A stretch of 31,191 bases of DNA from JAAYAY01 sp964429355. GTDB taxonomy: Bacteria > Planctomycetota > Planctomycetia > Pirellulales > Thermoguttaceae. Under the pieces are notes generated by a model, which searched no databases, was not told the origin of the DNA, and was given only the letters and a program-made list of their open reading frames with translations. The stretch is from contig CAYSCH010000070.1 in assembly GCA_964429355.1 (NCBI GenBank), positions 1 through 31,191 on the forward strand, in the 5' to 3' direction. Shown piece by piece: positions 1 through 8,388 of the stretch (position 1 is the first letter of the stretch; each line of letters opens with the position of its first letter). Made by a program: the position numbers and the translations under genes.

Positions 1-603
1 GCAGAGAATGTCTCGGCCTTCGTCAAGGCTTTACTGGATTGCGACCGACAAGAAGCCGGAAGACTCTTGCAGATGGTTGTTGACCGATATCCCATGGCGA
101 TCACACGGAACCTTCGTCTTGCCAAAGACTGGATACGGAGGCATGCGAGAGGATCGGAACGTTTCGGGATGGTTGCTTCGTCGAAGGCCCAGCGACTGAA
201 GCCGCATGCCATTGACGTTCGGGTTGCCGTGGATCCGGTGCCTTGGTTCCTGAATTCCCGGGAAGACACTCGCTCGAGCTACTATCTGGAGGATGCTGCG
301 ACGGAGTTTCAGGTCCAAGGGCTCGAACTCGACTGGACCTGCGTCACGTGGGATGGAGACCTTCGATTCCAGGAGACAGGTTGGACCTACCACGATTTTC
401 GCGGAGATCGGTGGACGAACATCCGCAACGACCAGAACAAGGTGTATCTCTGTAATGCCTACCGCGTCTTGTTGACCCGGGCAAGGCAAGGGATGGTCAT
501 CTTCGTTCCCGATGGGGAAGCGTCCGATCCGACACGCTCGTGCAGCATTTACGATACGACCTTTCGGTACCTCGCGGATCTGGGACTTGCGGTGCTTGCT
601 TGA
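1..603 (+). CDS. DUF2075-family helicase/ATPase, C-terminal part (5' truncated by window edge)
   Basis: The reading frame is open from base 1 and ends at TGA 601-603, so only the last 200 residues are visible. The segment 'YYLEDAATEFQVQGLELD' resembles the motif V region of superfamily 1 helicases (ATEFQ-GLE-D). 'NAYRVLLTRARQGMVIFVP' resembles motif VI, with the arginine finger in LTRAR. This spacing and wording is typical of the C-terminus of DUF2075 proteins, which are often annotated as DNA/RNA helicases and found in accessory or defence-like regions. The Walker A half lies upstream of the window, so activity cannot be judged. The C-terminus looks natural, not cut. Immediately downstream lies a fragment of an unrelated gene, which suggests a rearranged locus. 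The family call is fairly secure; the biological role is not known. Confidence 0.8.
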   Translation, partial: AENVSAFVKALLDCDRQEAGRLLQMVVDRYPMAITRNLRLAKDWIRRHARGSERFGMVASSKAQRLKPHAIDVRVAVDPVPWFLNSREDTRSSYYLEDAATEFQVQGLELDWTCVTWDGDLRFQETGWTYHDFRGDRWTNIRNDQNKVYLCNAYRVLLTRARQGMVIFVPDGEASDPTRSCSIYDTTFRYLADLGLAVLA

Positions 604-604
604 T

Positions 605-850
605 AGCACACAACCAGTCACTACGTTCCACATTGTGGGAATCTGGCATGAAGACAAACCGCCACGCCGTCCTGGGGATACCGAGGATCTGACCCTTGCG
701 CGGCTCAAAAAGTACGAGGACGCACTTGATGCTCTCGTCTGTGGGTGGTGTGGCATGCGGTACTTGACGCAGCGCATTACCGCATATGGAGACCCTACCG
801 CGGCGATCTGGGTCCCCAATTGGGAAGACGCTTGCGCTGCTCCGCTTGGA
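605..850 (+). pseudogene. DUF429-like gene remnant (C-terminal tail only)
   Basis: In the +2 frame, just after the helicase stop codon, the sequence translates to a coherent stretch containing 'RLKKYEDALDALVCGWCGMR' and then 'RITAYGDPTAAIWVP'. From memory of the family, this resembles the C-terminal end of DUF429 proteins (RNase H-like fold), in which an E-D-x-x-D-A-x-x-C-A-W pattern is followed by a G-D-x-x-A-A-I-W-V-P ending. No upstream portion of such a protein precedes it in any frame, because the preceding bases encode the helicase C-terminus. The frame then runs on without stop into the antisense of the next gene, so the natural stop is also missing. I read it as a truncated relic. The exact borders are uncertain. 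Confidence 0.45.
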
Positions 851-896
851 GCTGGGGCCTCGCGACAGGCGAGATATCGGGGCTACCGGCTCGCGG

Positions 897-1946
897 TCAG
901 AACTTTATGGTTGCCCGCACCAGGAGCGAATCGTCCGGCTCGAGCTCGGGCGCACCGCTGTCGAACTCGAAGGTGCGGCCGAGAACGTAGCCGACCTCCA
1001 TGCCGAGGCTCCAGCCTGGAGCGGGCGGTCCGCCGACACGGCCGGGTGGCTTGGATTCCCAGCCGAGAACCAATCGCCACTCGCGATAGGTGAGCAACTC
1101 GTCGGTGCCACTTGCCCGCTGGTAGGCCCAGGTGCCGCCGTCGAGACCACCGCCGGCGTAGATCCATTGCTGCCGATGACCACGATCGGCAATCATGAAA
1201 TTGACGCGGGGACGGGGCATCATCAGGTCGACTCGCACTCCGGACGTTGGTTGCCAGATCGCACCGGCTGCGGGCAGCACGGGGATATCCTCGCGACCAG
1301 TGGCCAGGGCACCGAGCATGATCTGCCACTGTTCATGGCAATTCCATAACGCAAAGCATCCCCCGTGAAATCGCCAGGCATCGCTCGTTGTGTTTTCCCA
1401 GTCGGAGGCGAAGGAAGAGCCAATCATCCAGCGGATCATCCAGCGATCGTTCAGTTTCCGCATGCCGGAAATACCCAGGGAAACGTCGTACAGACTCGAA
1501 GGAAGGTCGAAGCTGTCCGGCGCGAGCAGGTCCATGAAGGAGAAGCCGACAGTGATCATCGGCGGCGGACCGAAGACAGGGAACGTGGGAACGGTGACTC
1601 TCGCGTCGTAGGCGCCGATCGCCAATTCGCTTGTCTCCGGCTCCCACTCGACACCGAAGTCGAAGGTGGGCCTCATCAACTTTCGGATGTCCGGCGGAGC
1701 CGCTTCTTCTGCCGGATCAGACGACATCGCCTCGATCGGCGGCAGAGGCTGGGGGCGACTGAGATCCAGGGCCGGGATTTCGGCAAACGGATCGGTCGGC
1801 ACGGAGGCCGATCGGACTCCCCACGGAACCACACCCAGGCTCTCAGGCAATTGAGGTCTGGCCTCGTCGTTTGCCGCGGACCATCCTACCAGCACCGTCA
1901 AGGCGATCGCCAAGGAGCTGGTAGTGAGACATCCTTGCCGATTCAT
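897..1946 (-). CDS. DUF6268-like outer-membrane beta-barrel protein
   Basis: A 349-residue secreted protein. I chose the ATG at 1946 because it opens directly into a signal peptide (basic MNRQ, then a hydrophobic stretch and an Ala-rich end around residue 25). The longer frame reaching 2087 adds a non-signal-like extension. After a Pro-rich linker (residues ~25-90), the body has alternating hydrophobic/aromatic strands such as 'MITVGFSFMDLL' and 'WRLVLGWESK'. It ends with 'SLLVRATIKF', a C-terminal Phe typical of outer-membrane barrels. The phrase 'GWSLGMEVGYVLGRTFEF' followed by D-S-G resembles the DUF6268 family, common in Planctomycetota. Its function is unknown; an outer-membrane location is inferred. 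It is transcribed away from a 700-bp intergenic region and looks monocistronic. Confidence 0.7.
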   Translation of the reverse strand: MNRQGCLTTSSLAIALTVLVGWSAANDEARPQLPESLGVVPWGVRSASVPTDPFAEIPALDLSRPQPLPPIEAMSSDPAEEAAPPDIRKLMRPTFDFGVEWEPETSELAIGAYDARVTVPTFPVFGPPPMITVGFSFMDLLAPDSFDLPSSLYDVSLGISGMRKLNDRWMIRWMIGSSFASDWENTTSDAWRFHGGCFALWNCHEQWQIMLGALATGREDIPVLPAAGAIWQPTSGVRVDLMMPRPRVNFMIADRGHRQQWIYAGGGLDGGTWAYQRASGTDELLTYREWRLVLGWESKPPGRVGGPPAPGWSLGMEVGYVLGRTFEFDSGAPELEPDDSLLVRATIKF

Positions 1947-2023
1947 GGTCCAGCTTCCCTGCTGCCTCAAGTGTGATACTCTGCAGATCGCGTCACTTGC
2001 GCGACGGGCTGCACCAACCTCTC

Positions 2024-2054
2024 GCCGGGCTGCGTCCACTGGATCCAGCCCGGC
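2024..2054. repeat. Hairpin-forming inverted repeat upstream of the barrel gene
   Basis: Perfect 8-bp arms, GCCGGGCT at 2024-2031 and AGCCCGGC at 2047-2054. A nested TCCA-c-TGGA lies in the loop (2035-2043). It sits 78-108 nt upstream of the start of the minus-strand barrel gene. There is no T-run on either side, so a terminator role is not supported. It could be a 5' leader structure or a protein site. Confidence 0.5.
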
Positions 2055-2300
2055 AGGGGAGGCATCATGGACGAAAGGAGGCCCCAAAGCAATGCCGACT
2101 GGCAGCCTTTGTCGTTCGAAATTTCACCCGGGATCCTGATTGACGGAAACTCCACCGTCCCCCAAAAGCCGGGTTTCTTCGGCTTCCCCGCTCGATCGAC
2201 GTGATTCCACGGGAGAGGGAAGAGTCAGAAACTCGGCTTCCTCAACGGGCCCAAGAGATTGTCACAGAGGGCGCGCCCGGAAAATAAGTTGTTCAATTGC

Positions 2301-2385
2301 GTGGCACGCCCTGAGGAACGAGAGGAACGAAGGGCGTGGTGCCCCCCAGAAACCACGCCCTTCGCTCCGCTCAGGGACGTGCCAC
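2301..2385. repeat. Imperfect 85-bp inverted repeat, MITE/REP-like
   Basis: The left arm 2301-2340 starts GTGGCACG and ends GAAGGGCGTGGT. The right arm 2352-2385 starts ACCACGCCCTTC and ends CGTGCCAC. Reverse-complementing the right arm gives GTGGCACG-t-CCCTGAG then GAAGGGCGTGGT. The arms match almost throughout, except a few inserted bases in the left arm around 2315-2325. The central loop is about 11 nt. The size and palindromic form suggest a small dispersed non-coding element. Other copies lie outside this window, if they exist. Confidence 0.6.
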
Positions 2386-2649
2386 CCCGGTGGCTCATGA
2401 GCGCAGAGTGACGGGTTTCCCACGGGCAGCGTTGCACCTCCCCGGTGATTCTGGTATCGGCGCTAAATAGCCTTGCGGGATTTCCAGAGGAAATTGCGGC
2501 AAGGCGCAGGAGAACTCGATGGGACGGGGCTGACAGAGTTCGCGGCAAAACACGGACGGAACGCGAGCGCGGGGCAAGCCCACGCGGCTATCTTCATAAC
2601 AACTATTTCTCAGGGAATCACGCAAGGCCATTTAGCCTCGAGCCCGATC

Positions 2650-2970
2650 ATGAACCGAATCACCGAAGAGTCTGTCTATGCCGCCTTGCGGCAGGTCGAA
2701 GATCCGGAACTGTTCATCAACATTGTCGATCTCGGACTGATTTACGAGGTCTCGCTCACTGAGAATGAGGGCAAGTCGGACATCCTCGTGAAGATGACGA
2801 TGACCAGTCCCGGGTGCCCGGCCGGCCCGGAACTGGTCGCCAACTCCAAGGAAGCCCTGCGCGATTTGGGCGAGCAGGTGGGGGAGGTCACCGTCAAGGT
2901 CGTCCTCGATCCCCCCTGGTCTCCCGACCTCATGACCGACGAAGCCCGCGATGAGCTGGGGATCTTCTGA
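2650..2970 (+). CDS. MIP18/DUF59-family iron-sulfur cluster assembly factor (SufT-like)
   Basis: A 106-residue protein, the usual length for stand-alone MIP18 (DUF59/PaaD-type) proteins that help deliver or mature Fe-S clusters in the cytoplasm. The hallmark N-terminal pattern is present: 'ALRQVEDPELFINIVDLGLI' (the D-P-E-L-x-x-x-I-V-D-L-G-L family signature). It is followed by 'MTMTSPGCPAG' with the conserved Cys in a T-S-P-G-C-P context, and 'VVLDPPWSPDLMTDEARDEL' near the end. The start is the ATG at 2650 because family members begin about eight residues before the D-P-E motif. No strong Shine-Dalgarno sequence is visible. It stands alone and converges on the glycosyltransferase gene. No other suf or isc genes are in view, so its client proteins are unknown. 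Confidence 0.9.
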   Translation: MNRITEESVYAALRQVEDPELFINIVDLGLIYEVSLTENEGKSDILVKMTMTSPGCPAGPELVANSKEALRDLGEQVGEVTVKVVLDPPWSPDLMTDEARDELGIF

Positions 2971-2972
2971 GA

Positions 2973-3003
2973 GGTAATGGGCTGGCGACCGGCCGCCATT
3001 ACC
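2973..3003. terminator. Shared hairpin between convergent genes (possible bidirectional terminator)
   Basis: Perfect 8-bp arms, GGTAATGG at 2973-2980 and CCATTACC at 2996-3003, begin 2 nt after the MIP18 stop codon. The right arm covers the stop codon of the convergent glycosyltransferase gene. The position is what is expected of a terminator used from both sides. There is no long T-tract, so the call is moderate. Confidence 0.45.
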
Positions 3004-4144
3004 CCAGCGTTGGAGCCTGCGATGCCGCCTCCAACAATCGCAGCTTGGCGACAATCTCATGGGCAGCCTTCGGACGGGCCAAACGGCGAACGTTCTCCCG
3101 CATCGCCTTGAGCCGCGCGGGATCATCGAACAGGCGGTCGATCTTGTATGCCAGTACTGGTAAATTGTTGCAGCGGATCGCGGCCCCTTCCTCCAGCAGG
3201 TGATCGGCGTTACGTTCCTCCTGCCCGGGGATCGGATTGACCACCACGAATATCTGGCCGCAAGCCAGGGACTCCGACATCGTCAGACCGCCCGGCTTTC
3301 CCACCACGAAATCGGATGCCCACAGATACTCATCCATTTNNNNNNNNNNGACCTTGACCGTCACGCGAGACTCGGACGGGATTTTGCCGGCGACCTGGTC
3401 CAATCGAGTTTTCAACTCGTCGTTCTCGCCGCAGACGGCGACGAGCTGCGCCGGACGTCGCAGCGGGAGCAGCGAATTGACAACGTCTTCGATCTGGCCC
3501 ACGCCAAAGCCACCCGCCGAAACCAGAATCACGGCGGCATCCCGCCGCAACCCATGCTTCGCTCGCATCGCCTCCGAATCTTTCGGCTCGCTGAACGCCG
3601 GATCGATCGGGATTCCCGAAACCGTGATTTCGTTCGCTGGCACACCCAGCGCCTCCAGGTGAGCGCGAGCCTCGTCGATGGCAACGAAGTAATGGACCGG
3701 GGTCGGACAGAGCCACTGCATATGGATATCGAAGTCGGTAACGACCACCGCCTGCATCGTGCTGAGACGCCCCTCGCTGACAAGCCACGAGATAATCTCG
3801 GCGGGCATGGGATGAGTCGAGACCGTTATATCCGGTTGGTACTGTTCGAGAAGTTTGATGAAGGGGCCGGTGTTCAGCTTGTCGAAGGCCAGCTTGAGAC
3901 GATCATTCTTTCCCCGTTTGTCGCGTTGGGAATAGAACCAGCCGAAGAGTTCCGGGATGTTGTTGACCACCTCGAGGTAGGCCTTGGAGTACAGGCGCCG
4001 AAAGAGCCGGTTCGTGTAGTCCAGGACCTCGATGTGGTGGACGGGTCCGTCGACCTCCGAACCGGCGAGAACTCGTTCGATCGCCTGCGCCGCACGCACA
4101 TGCCCCGCCCCAACACGTGCCGAAAGAACGAGAATACCGCTCAT
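2999..4144 (-). CDS. GT28-family glycosyltransferase, MGDG synthase / diacylglycerol glucosyltransferase type
   Basis: About 381 residues. The N-terminus 'ILVLSARVGAGHVRAAQAIE' is the start of the MGDG-synthase-type acceptor domain (roughly residues 3-170). The C-terminal nucleotide-sugar domain carries 'DFVVGKPGGLTMSESLACG' and then 'NPIPGQEERNADHL', the MurG/UgtP-like donor-binding signature. Such enzymes transfer a sugar to diacylglycerol at the membrane; the sugar here cannot be told. I chose the ATG at 4144 because AGGAAG lies about 6 nt upstream and it begins the conserved domain. It follows the lipoprotein gene by 11 nt, so it is probably the last gene of the efflux operon. A 10-N gap (3340-3349) lies between 'VKV' and 'MDEYL'. 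Relatives have about six residues there, versus the four implied, so a little sequence is probably missing. Confidence 0.85.
   Translation of the reverse strand: MSGILVLSARVGAGHVRAAQAIERVLAGSEVDGPVHHIEVLDYTNRLFRRLYSKAYLEVVNNIPELFGWFYSQRDKRGKNDRLKLAFDKLNTGPFIKLLEQYQPDITVSTHPMPAEIISWLVSEGRLSTMQAVVVTDFDIHMQWLCPTPVHYFVAIDEARAHLEALGVPANEITVSGIPIDPAFSEPKDSEAMRAKHGLRRDAAVILVSAGGFGVGQIEDVVNSLLPLRRPAQLVAVCGENDELKTRLDQVAGKIPSESRVTVKVXXXXMDEYLWASDFVVGKPGGLTMSESLACGQIFVVVNPIPGQEERNADHLLEEGAAIRCNNLPVLAYKIDRLFDDPARLKAMRENVRRLARPKAAHEIVAKLRLLEAASQAPTLG
3340..3349. other. Assembly gap (10 N) inside the glycosyltransferase gene
   Basis: Ten undetermined bases. The reading frame is consistent on both sides, so the missing length is 1 modulo 3. 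Ten Ns look like a placeholder and not a measured length. Confidence 0.95.
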
Positions 4145-4155
4145 CACAATCTTCC

Positions 4156-4542
4156 TTATTGGATCTTTGCCAGGTACTTCTGCGGGTCTTTCTTGATCTC
4201 TTCTTCGCATCCCTGGCAGCACAGCAGGACGTTTTGCCCCTCAACGGTCACCTTGTAAGGCTTACCCATCGATCCCAGGGGCTCGCCGCTCACGGGGCAG
4301 ATCTTCTGTTTCTCAGCCAATGCACGGTCCTCGGGAGAAAGCTCCGCCAGGGCCGCGGAATGTTCGCCCTCCACCGACTTTTCCTGGTTCAAGCCTTCGC
4401 CGCTTTCGGCCGCCGATTGCCCTGATGACACGCCCGGCGAGGCCGAAGGCTGCCCCCCAGGTTCTTGCTGCGTACAGCCCGTCACCACAAATCCGATTGC
4501 GAGAAATGCAGAAACAAAAGCGAATTGCGAATTTCGCCTCAT
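4156..4542 (-). CDS. Cys-rich lipoprotein with YHS-like/heavy-metal-binding C-terminus
   Basis: A 128-residue protein with a lipoprotein signal peptide: MRRNS, a hydrophobic segment, and the lipobox V-V-T-G-C with lipidation Cys23. A low-complexity Ser/Gly/Glu linker follows (residues 25-78). The C-terminal module has Cys82 in 'ICPVSGEPLGSMGKP' and the cluster C108-C109-x-x-C112 in 'LLCCQGCEEE', then 'KDPQKYLAKI'. This is the pattern of YHS-like periplasmic metal-binding domains often found next to RND heavy-metal pumps. An AGGAGA ribosome-binding site lies 6 nt before the ATG. It sits 141 nt downstream of the RND pump and 11 nt upstream of the glycosyltransferase. Inference: it binds or hands over a soft metal (for example copper) in the cell envelope. 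Metal identity is not shown by the sequence. Confidence 0.75.
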   Translation of the reverse strand: MRRNSQFAFVSAFLAIGFVVTGCTQQEPGGQPSASPGVSSGQSAAESGEGLNQEKSVEGEHSAALAELSPEDRALAEKQKICPVSGEPLGSMGKPYKVTVEGQNVLLCCQGCEEEIKKDPQKYLAKIQ

Positions 4543-4569
4543 CGAAAATCTCCTTGGTCAGGACGGGAG

Positions 4570-4591
4570 GAGCGATGACTCAGGATCGCTC
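4570..4591. repeat. Hairpin between RND pump and lipoprotein genes
   Basis: Perfect 7-bp arms GAGCGAT (4570-4576) and ATCGCTC (4585-4591) with an 8-nt loop, in the 141-nt spacer 27-48 nt upstream of the lipoprotein start. There is no T-tract. It could attenuate or stabilise the operon transcript between pump and lipoprotein, but this is not shown. Confidence 0.4.
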
Positions 4592-4683
4592 AACCATAGA
4601 TCCCGCGTTTCAGGAATATATGCGGCGCGCTGTGCAGCGGCAAGAACTGGACCGGGGAGCACCACCTCACAGGCCCATAGAAA

Positions 4684-7600
4684 TCACCCGCCCGCTGACA
4701 CCTCCGGCGGCGCCGGTGGTGCCGTTGGCGGTGCCGGTGGAGCCGTTGTCGCAATCTTGCCTGCCGCACATGCCAGTCCGGGACTGGACGGCTGAGGTTG
4801 GTCCCAACGAATGATCTTGAGGTCTTCGACAAACATCACGTACAGCACTGGCACCACCACCTTCGTCACGAGCGTGGCGGCGAGCAACCCGGCGATTTGC
4901 ACGTAGCACATTGGCTCCCACAGCGGCCCCCCCTCGAGCGCCAGCGGGACCAGGCCGCCGACCGTGGCCAGCACGGTGACCAGGACGGGCCGCAGACGAA
5001 CCAGCGCCGAATCGATCACGGCCCGGCGCAGCGGCGCGCCCTTTTCTCTGGCATCTTCGATGTAGTCGAAGAGCACTATGATATGGCTCACGATCACGCC
5101 CGCAAGTGACGCGACACCCAGGAACGCCATGAAGCCGAACGGCGCGCCAAAGATCAATAGCCCCATCATTCCCGCCGCCAATCCGAATGGCACGGCCGCG
5201 AACACAACCAGCGGCTTGGTAACGCTGTTGAACTGCCACACGAGCACCAGGTAGATCGCGGCGAGCGAAATCATCAGAGCCCGCGTCAGCGAGGCGAATC
5301 CTTTCTGCTGTTCGTACTTCTCTCCGCCGAATTCGTATCGGTAGTTGGGGGGCCACGAGCCCTGTGCTCGCTGCAACCGGCGGTCGATCTCGTGCACGAC
5401 CTGGCTGGGCAACACCCCGGGGACCGTGTCGCATTTCACCGTCAGGCAGCGCTGGTGGTTCCGACGGCAGATCTTGGGCGCCACCAGATCTGTTGTCAAC
5501 CGCGCAATCTCGTTGAGGGGGACTCGTTCGTTGGTGATTGAACTGACCGTTGTCAGATTGATCAGGTCCTCGTAACGAGTCCGCTCGTCGCATCGCAGCC
5601 GCAGGGTGATCGGGATCAGGCGGTCTCGCTCGCGCAACTGAGTCGGCGAGTATCCGGAAAACCCAGCGCTGATGGTCGCCGCCACATCCTGGTTTGTGAT
5701 TCCGGTGAGGTTGGCGCGGTCCGGATCAATGGCCAGTGAAATCTGCAGCACCTCCGGGTCCCAGTCGTCGTGGAGGTTGTCCGTCCCCGGAATGTCCCGC
5801 AGCAGGTCTTTGGTCTGGTCGGCCAGGGTCCGCAGTTCCTCGATGCGGTCGCCAAACAGCCGGATCTGGATCGGAACGCCGACCGGAGGTCCCGTCTCCA
5901 ACTGCTCGATCGTCACGCGGGCCATGCACTCGGCGGGCAGGCGGCGTTTCAGCCGCTTGACCACCTCCGTGGTCCTCTCACCGTCGGCGGTGTGCACGAG
6001 AATCTGAGCATAATTGTCGGCTCGTTGCTCCGGCACGATCGATAGCCAGAATCGCGGCCCGCCCGCACCCACGAAGGTTGTGTAGGCGGCGATCTGCCGG
6101 CCCTCCAACCGATCGATCTTCCCGATAATTCGCTCCGCTTCGGCCGCCGTCTGCCGGATGGGCGCTCCTTCGGGCAGATAGACGTTCACGGTGAATACCG
6201 AGTGCCGGTCGAGTGGGAAAAATGCGGTGCCGATCAGCGGCAGGCAGGCCATCGCGGAAAGCAACACCAACAGACACACGCCCAGGCTGATGGCCTTGTG
6301 TTCCAGGCACCACAGCGAGAACCCGTTGTAGTAACGGGCGAAGGTAGCCCCCCGTCCTCCTTCCGTCAGTCCGGCTTCAAATCCCTTCTGGCCCTTGAGC
6401 ACGTAGTATCCCAAGAGTGGCATGAATGTCATCGACACGATCCGGCTTGCGACGAGCGAAGCCGTGACGACTACCGGCAGGGACCAGATGAACTCGCCGG
6501 TCTTGCCTGTTACCAGCAACAGGGGCAGAAAGGCCACGCAATTGGTGAGCGTGGCGAACAGGATAGCCCTGGCGAGCTTCTGCGGACCCAGCCAAGCGGC
6601 AACGTCGCGAGGCTGCCCGTGCGCCAGTTCGCGATTGATCGCATCGCCTGCCACCACCGGATCGTCGACCAGGAGCCCCAGGGCAATGATCAGCGCAGCA
6701 ATCGACACCTGCTGCAGATCCACTCCCACCAGGTGGCACATCCCGAGCGTCATCGCCACGGTCAGCGGAATGGAAAAAGCCACCAGCAGGGCACTCCGCC
6801 ACTCCATGAACAACAAGGCAACCACGATCACGATCCCGACCGCCTCCAGGAGATTGCGGTTGAAATCGCCGATCTTCTCGCGCACCACCTCGGGCTCATT
6901 GCTCGTCCGCTCGATCCGCAGATCGTCGGGCAGGACCTCCCGCAACGACGCAAGAGCCTGGTCGATATCTCGGCCGAAGTCGCTGATCTGCACTCCTTTG
7001 ACCTGCCGGATCGAAAGAGTGATGGCTCGCGTGGTCTGCAGATCGCAGCACCCGTTGTGGCCAGCCGTCGCGGCATACGGCGGATCGCCGGGCAATCGCG
7101 ACGTCTGCGGGTGTTGCGAGTTTACCTTGACCGTGCGGAAGTTCATCACATTCGGTGGGTCTTCATAACCCCGCACGACATCGGCCAGATCGCGCAGATA
7201 GACCGGATAGCCGTTTTGTACGTCGATCACGACCTGCCCGATTTCCTGCTCTGACTGGAATTCACCGCTCGGTTGCACGGCCAGGTGCTGGTCAGGCAAC
7301 TCCACGCGCCCACCGGGCAAGTTGATGTTCCGTCGCCGCAGCCGTTCGACAACCTCCTGCGGACTCAATCCGAACGCGCCGAACCGGCGTCCGCTGTAAT
7401 AGAGGTAGATTGCCTCTTCCTGCACGCCGATCTGCTCGACCTTGCCAACGTTGGGCGACTGCTTGAGGCGATCCTGGATCAGATCGGCGAAACCGCGCAA
7501 CTCCCGGTAGCTGTACCGAGCTACCGTCCGCCGGGGCTCGAAGGAGCTGTGTCGCAGGGCGGCAGGAATCTCATCCAGGTTCTGAATCAACACGCCGGGC

Positions 7601-8388
7601 CAAATGTCCGGATGCGTCATCCCGGTGCCGATCGTATCTCGCCCCCACGCCAACAGTTCCTGCCGGACGTCCTCGATCGTCCGCCCCGCCGGCAGATGGA
7701 AGTCGAGACAGCCCGTGCTCAGCGGTTCGACCGCCAGAACATCCTCCGCCAGCCCCTGGGCCAGCAATCGCTGCCGCAGATTGTTCCCCATCCACAACAC
7801 GTAGGAGCGAGCCACCGTGGTGGGATAGACCAGTATGGCCGTGGCGCGATCCGTCTGCAGCTCGACCGGTCGTCTCCCGCGGGCTTCTGCCAACGCCGTC
7901 TGGATGCTTTTGGCCCGCTGCTGGATTTCGAAATCCGAGACTGGGGGACTGCTGATCGTGAGCATGACCGAAGCCGTGTCGCCAAAATCCTTGTTCAACC
8001 GCGGCTGGACCGGCTGGCCGTTTACTCGCGGCAGATCCGCCATGCTCTGCAATCTGGTCTGAATGTCCTCCCAGATCGAATCCGCCGGCCCGATGTCGTC
8101 CCGCAGTTCCACGAACACCACCGACAACCCATGGCGGCTGATCGACCGCACCCGTTCCACCAGCGGGTTCTCGTTGACCTTCTTCTCGATCTTCCGCGTC
8201 AGCTCCTGTTCGACTTCCTCGGCCCGAGCGCCCGGATAGGGCGTGATCACCACGGCCACGCCGACGGTAATATCTGGATCGTGCCGTTGCGGCATCGAGA
8301 GATACGCAAAGACTCCCCAGACAAGCGTTGCCGCCAGCGCCGTCCAGGCGATCGGGCGGCGATAGACGAAGAACTGAGCCGTGGTCAT
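4684..8388 (-). CDS. RND-family efflux pump inner-membrane subunit (AcrB/HAE1-like)
   Basis: A 1234-residue inner-membrane proton-driven exporter, longer than the usual ~1040. The start 'FFVYRRPIAWTALAATLVWG' is the first transmembrane helix, followed by 'ITPYPGARAEEVEQELTRKI' of the porter domain. 'ALGLLVDDPVVAGDAINREL' holds the paired aspartates (about D575-D576) of transmembrane helix 4 used in proton relay. A second six-helix bundle is near the C-terminus ('GVASLAGVIVSHIIVLFDYI'). The tail is a Pro/Ala-rich extension. An odd insertion around residues 420-445 contains a Cys pair (GCCD). The start codon overlaps the adaptor stop by 4 nt (ATGA), with AGGAAGG upstream, so the two are translationally coupled. 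Substrate is unknown. The TetR regulator suggests a drug or metabolite and the lipoprotein neighbour suggests a metal. Confidence 0.93.
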   Translation of the reverse strand: MTTAQFFVYRRPIAWTALAATLVWGVFAYLSMPQRHDPDITVGVAVVITPYPGARAEEVEQELTRKIEKKVNENPLVERVRSISRHGLSVVFVELRDDIGPADSIWEDIQTRLQSMADLPRVNGQPVQPRLNKDFGDTASVMLTISSPPVSDFEIQQRAKSIQTALAEARGRRPVELQTDRATAILVYPTTVARSYVLWMGNNLRQRLLAQGLAEDVLAVEPLSTGCLDFHLPAGRTIEDVRQELLAWGRDTIGTGMTHPDIWPGVLIQNLDEIPAALRHSSFEPRRTVARYSYRELRGFADLIQDRLKQSPNVGKVEQIGVQEEAIYLYYSGRRFGAFGLSPQEVVERLRRRNINLPGGRVELPDQHLAVQPSGEFQSEQEIGQVVIDVQNGYPVYLRDLADVVRGYEDPPNVMNFRTVKVNSQHPQTSRLPGDPPYAATAGHNGCCDLQTTRAITLSIRQVKGVQISDFGRDIDQALASLREVLPDDLRIERTSNEPEVVREKIGDFNRNLLEAVGIVIVVALLFMEWRSALLVAFSIPLTVAMTLGMCHLVGVDLQQVSIAALIIALGLLVDDPVVAGDAINRELAHGQPRDVAAWLGPQKLARAILFATLTNCVAFLPLLLVTGKTGEFIWSLPVVVTASLVASRIVSMTFMPLLGYYVLKGQKGFEAGLTEGGRGATFARYYNGFSLWCLEHKAISLGVCLLVLLSAMACLPLIGTAFFPLDRHSVFTVNVYLPEGAPIRQTAAEAERIIGKIDRLEGRQIAAYTTFVGAGGPRFWLSIVPEQRADNYAQILVHTADGERTTEVVKRLKRRLPAECMARVTIEQLETGPPVGVPIQIRLFGDRIEELRTLADQTKDLLRDIPGTDNLHDDWDPEVLQISLAIDPDRANLTGITNQDVAATISAGFSGYSPTQLRERDRLIPITLRLRCDERTRYEDLINLTTVSSITNERVPLNEIARLTTDLVAPKICRRNHQRCLTVKCDTVPGVLPSQVVHEIDRRLQRAQGSWPPNYRYEFGGEKYEQQKGFASLTRALMISLAAIYLVLVWQFNSVTKPLVVFAAVPFGLAAGMMGLLIFGAPFGFMAFLGVASLAGVIVSHIIVLFDYIEDAREKGAPLRRAVIDSALVRLRPVLVTVLATVGGLVPLALEGGPLWEPMCYVQIAGLLAATLVTKVVVPVLYVMFVEDLKIIRWDQPQPSSPGLACAAGKIATTAPPAPPTAPPAPPEVSAGG

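Larger units (their letters stand above)
1947..2649. other. Long intergenic region (about 700 bp) between divergent genes
   Basis: No convincing coding frame was found. The open frames here lack recognisable composition and overlap each other on both strands. The region contains two inverted repeats (2024-2054 and 2301-2385) and presumably the promoters of the divergent DUF6268-like and MIP18 genes. I could not identify a convincing -35/-10 pair for either. No tRNA or riboswitch was recognised. Confidence 0.6.
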
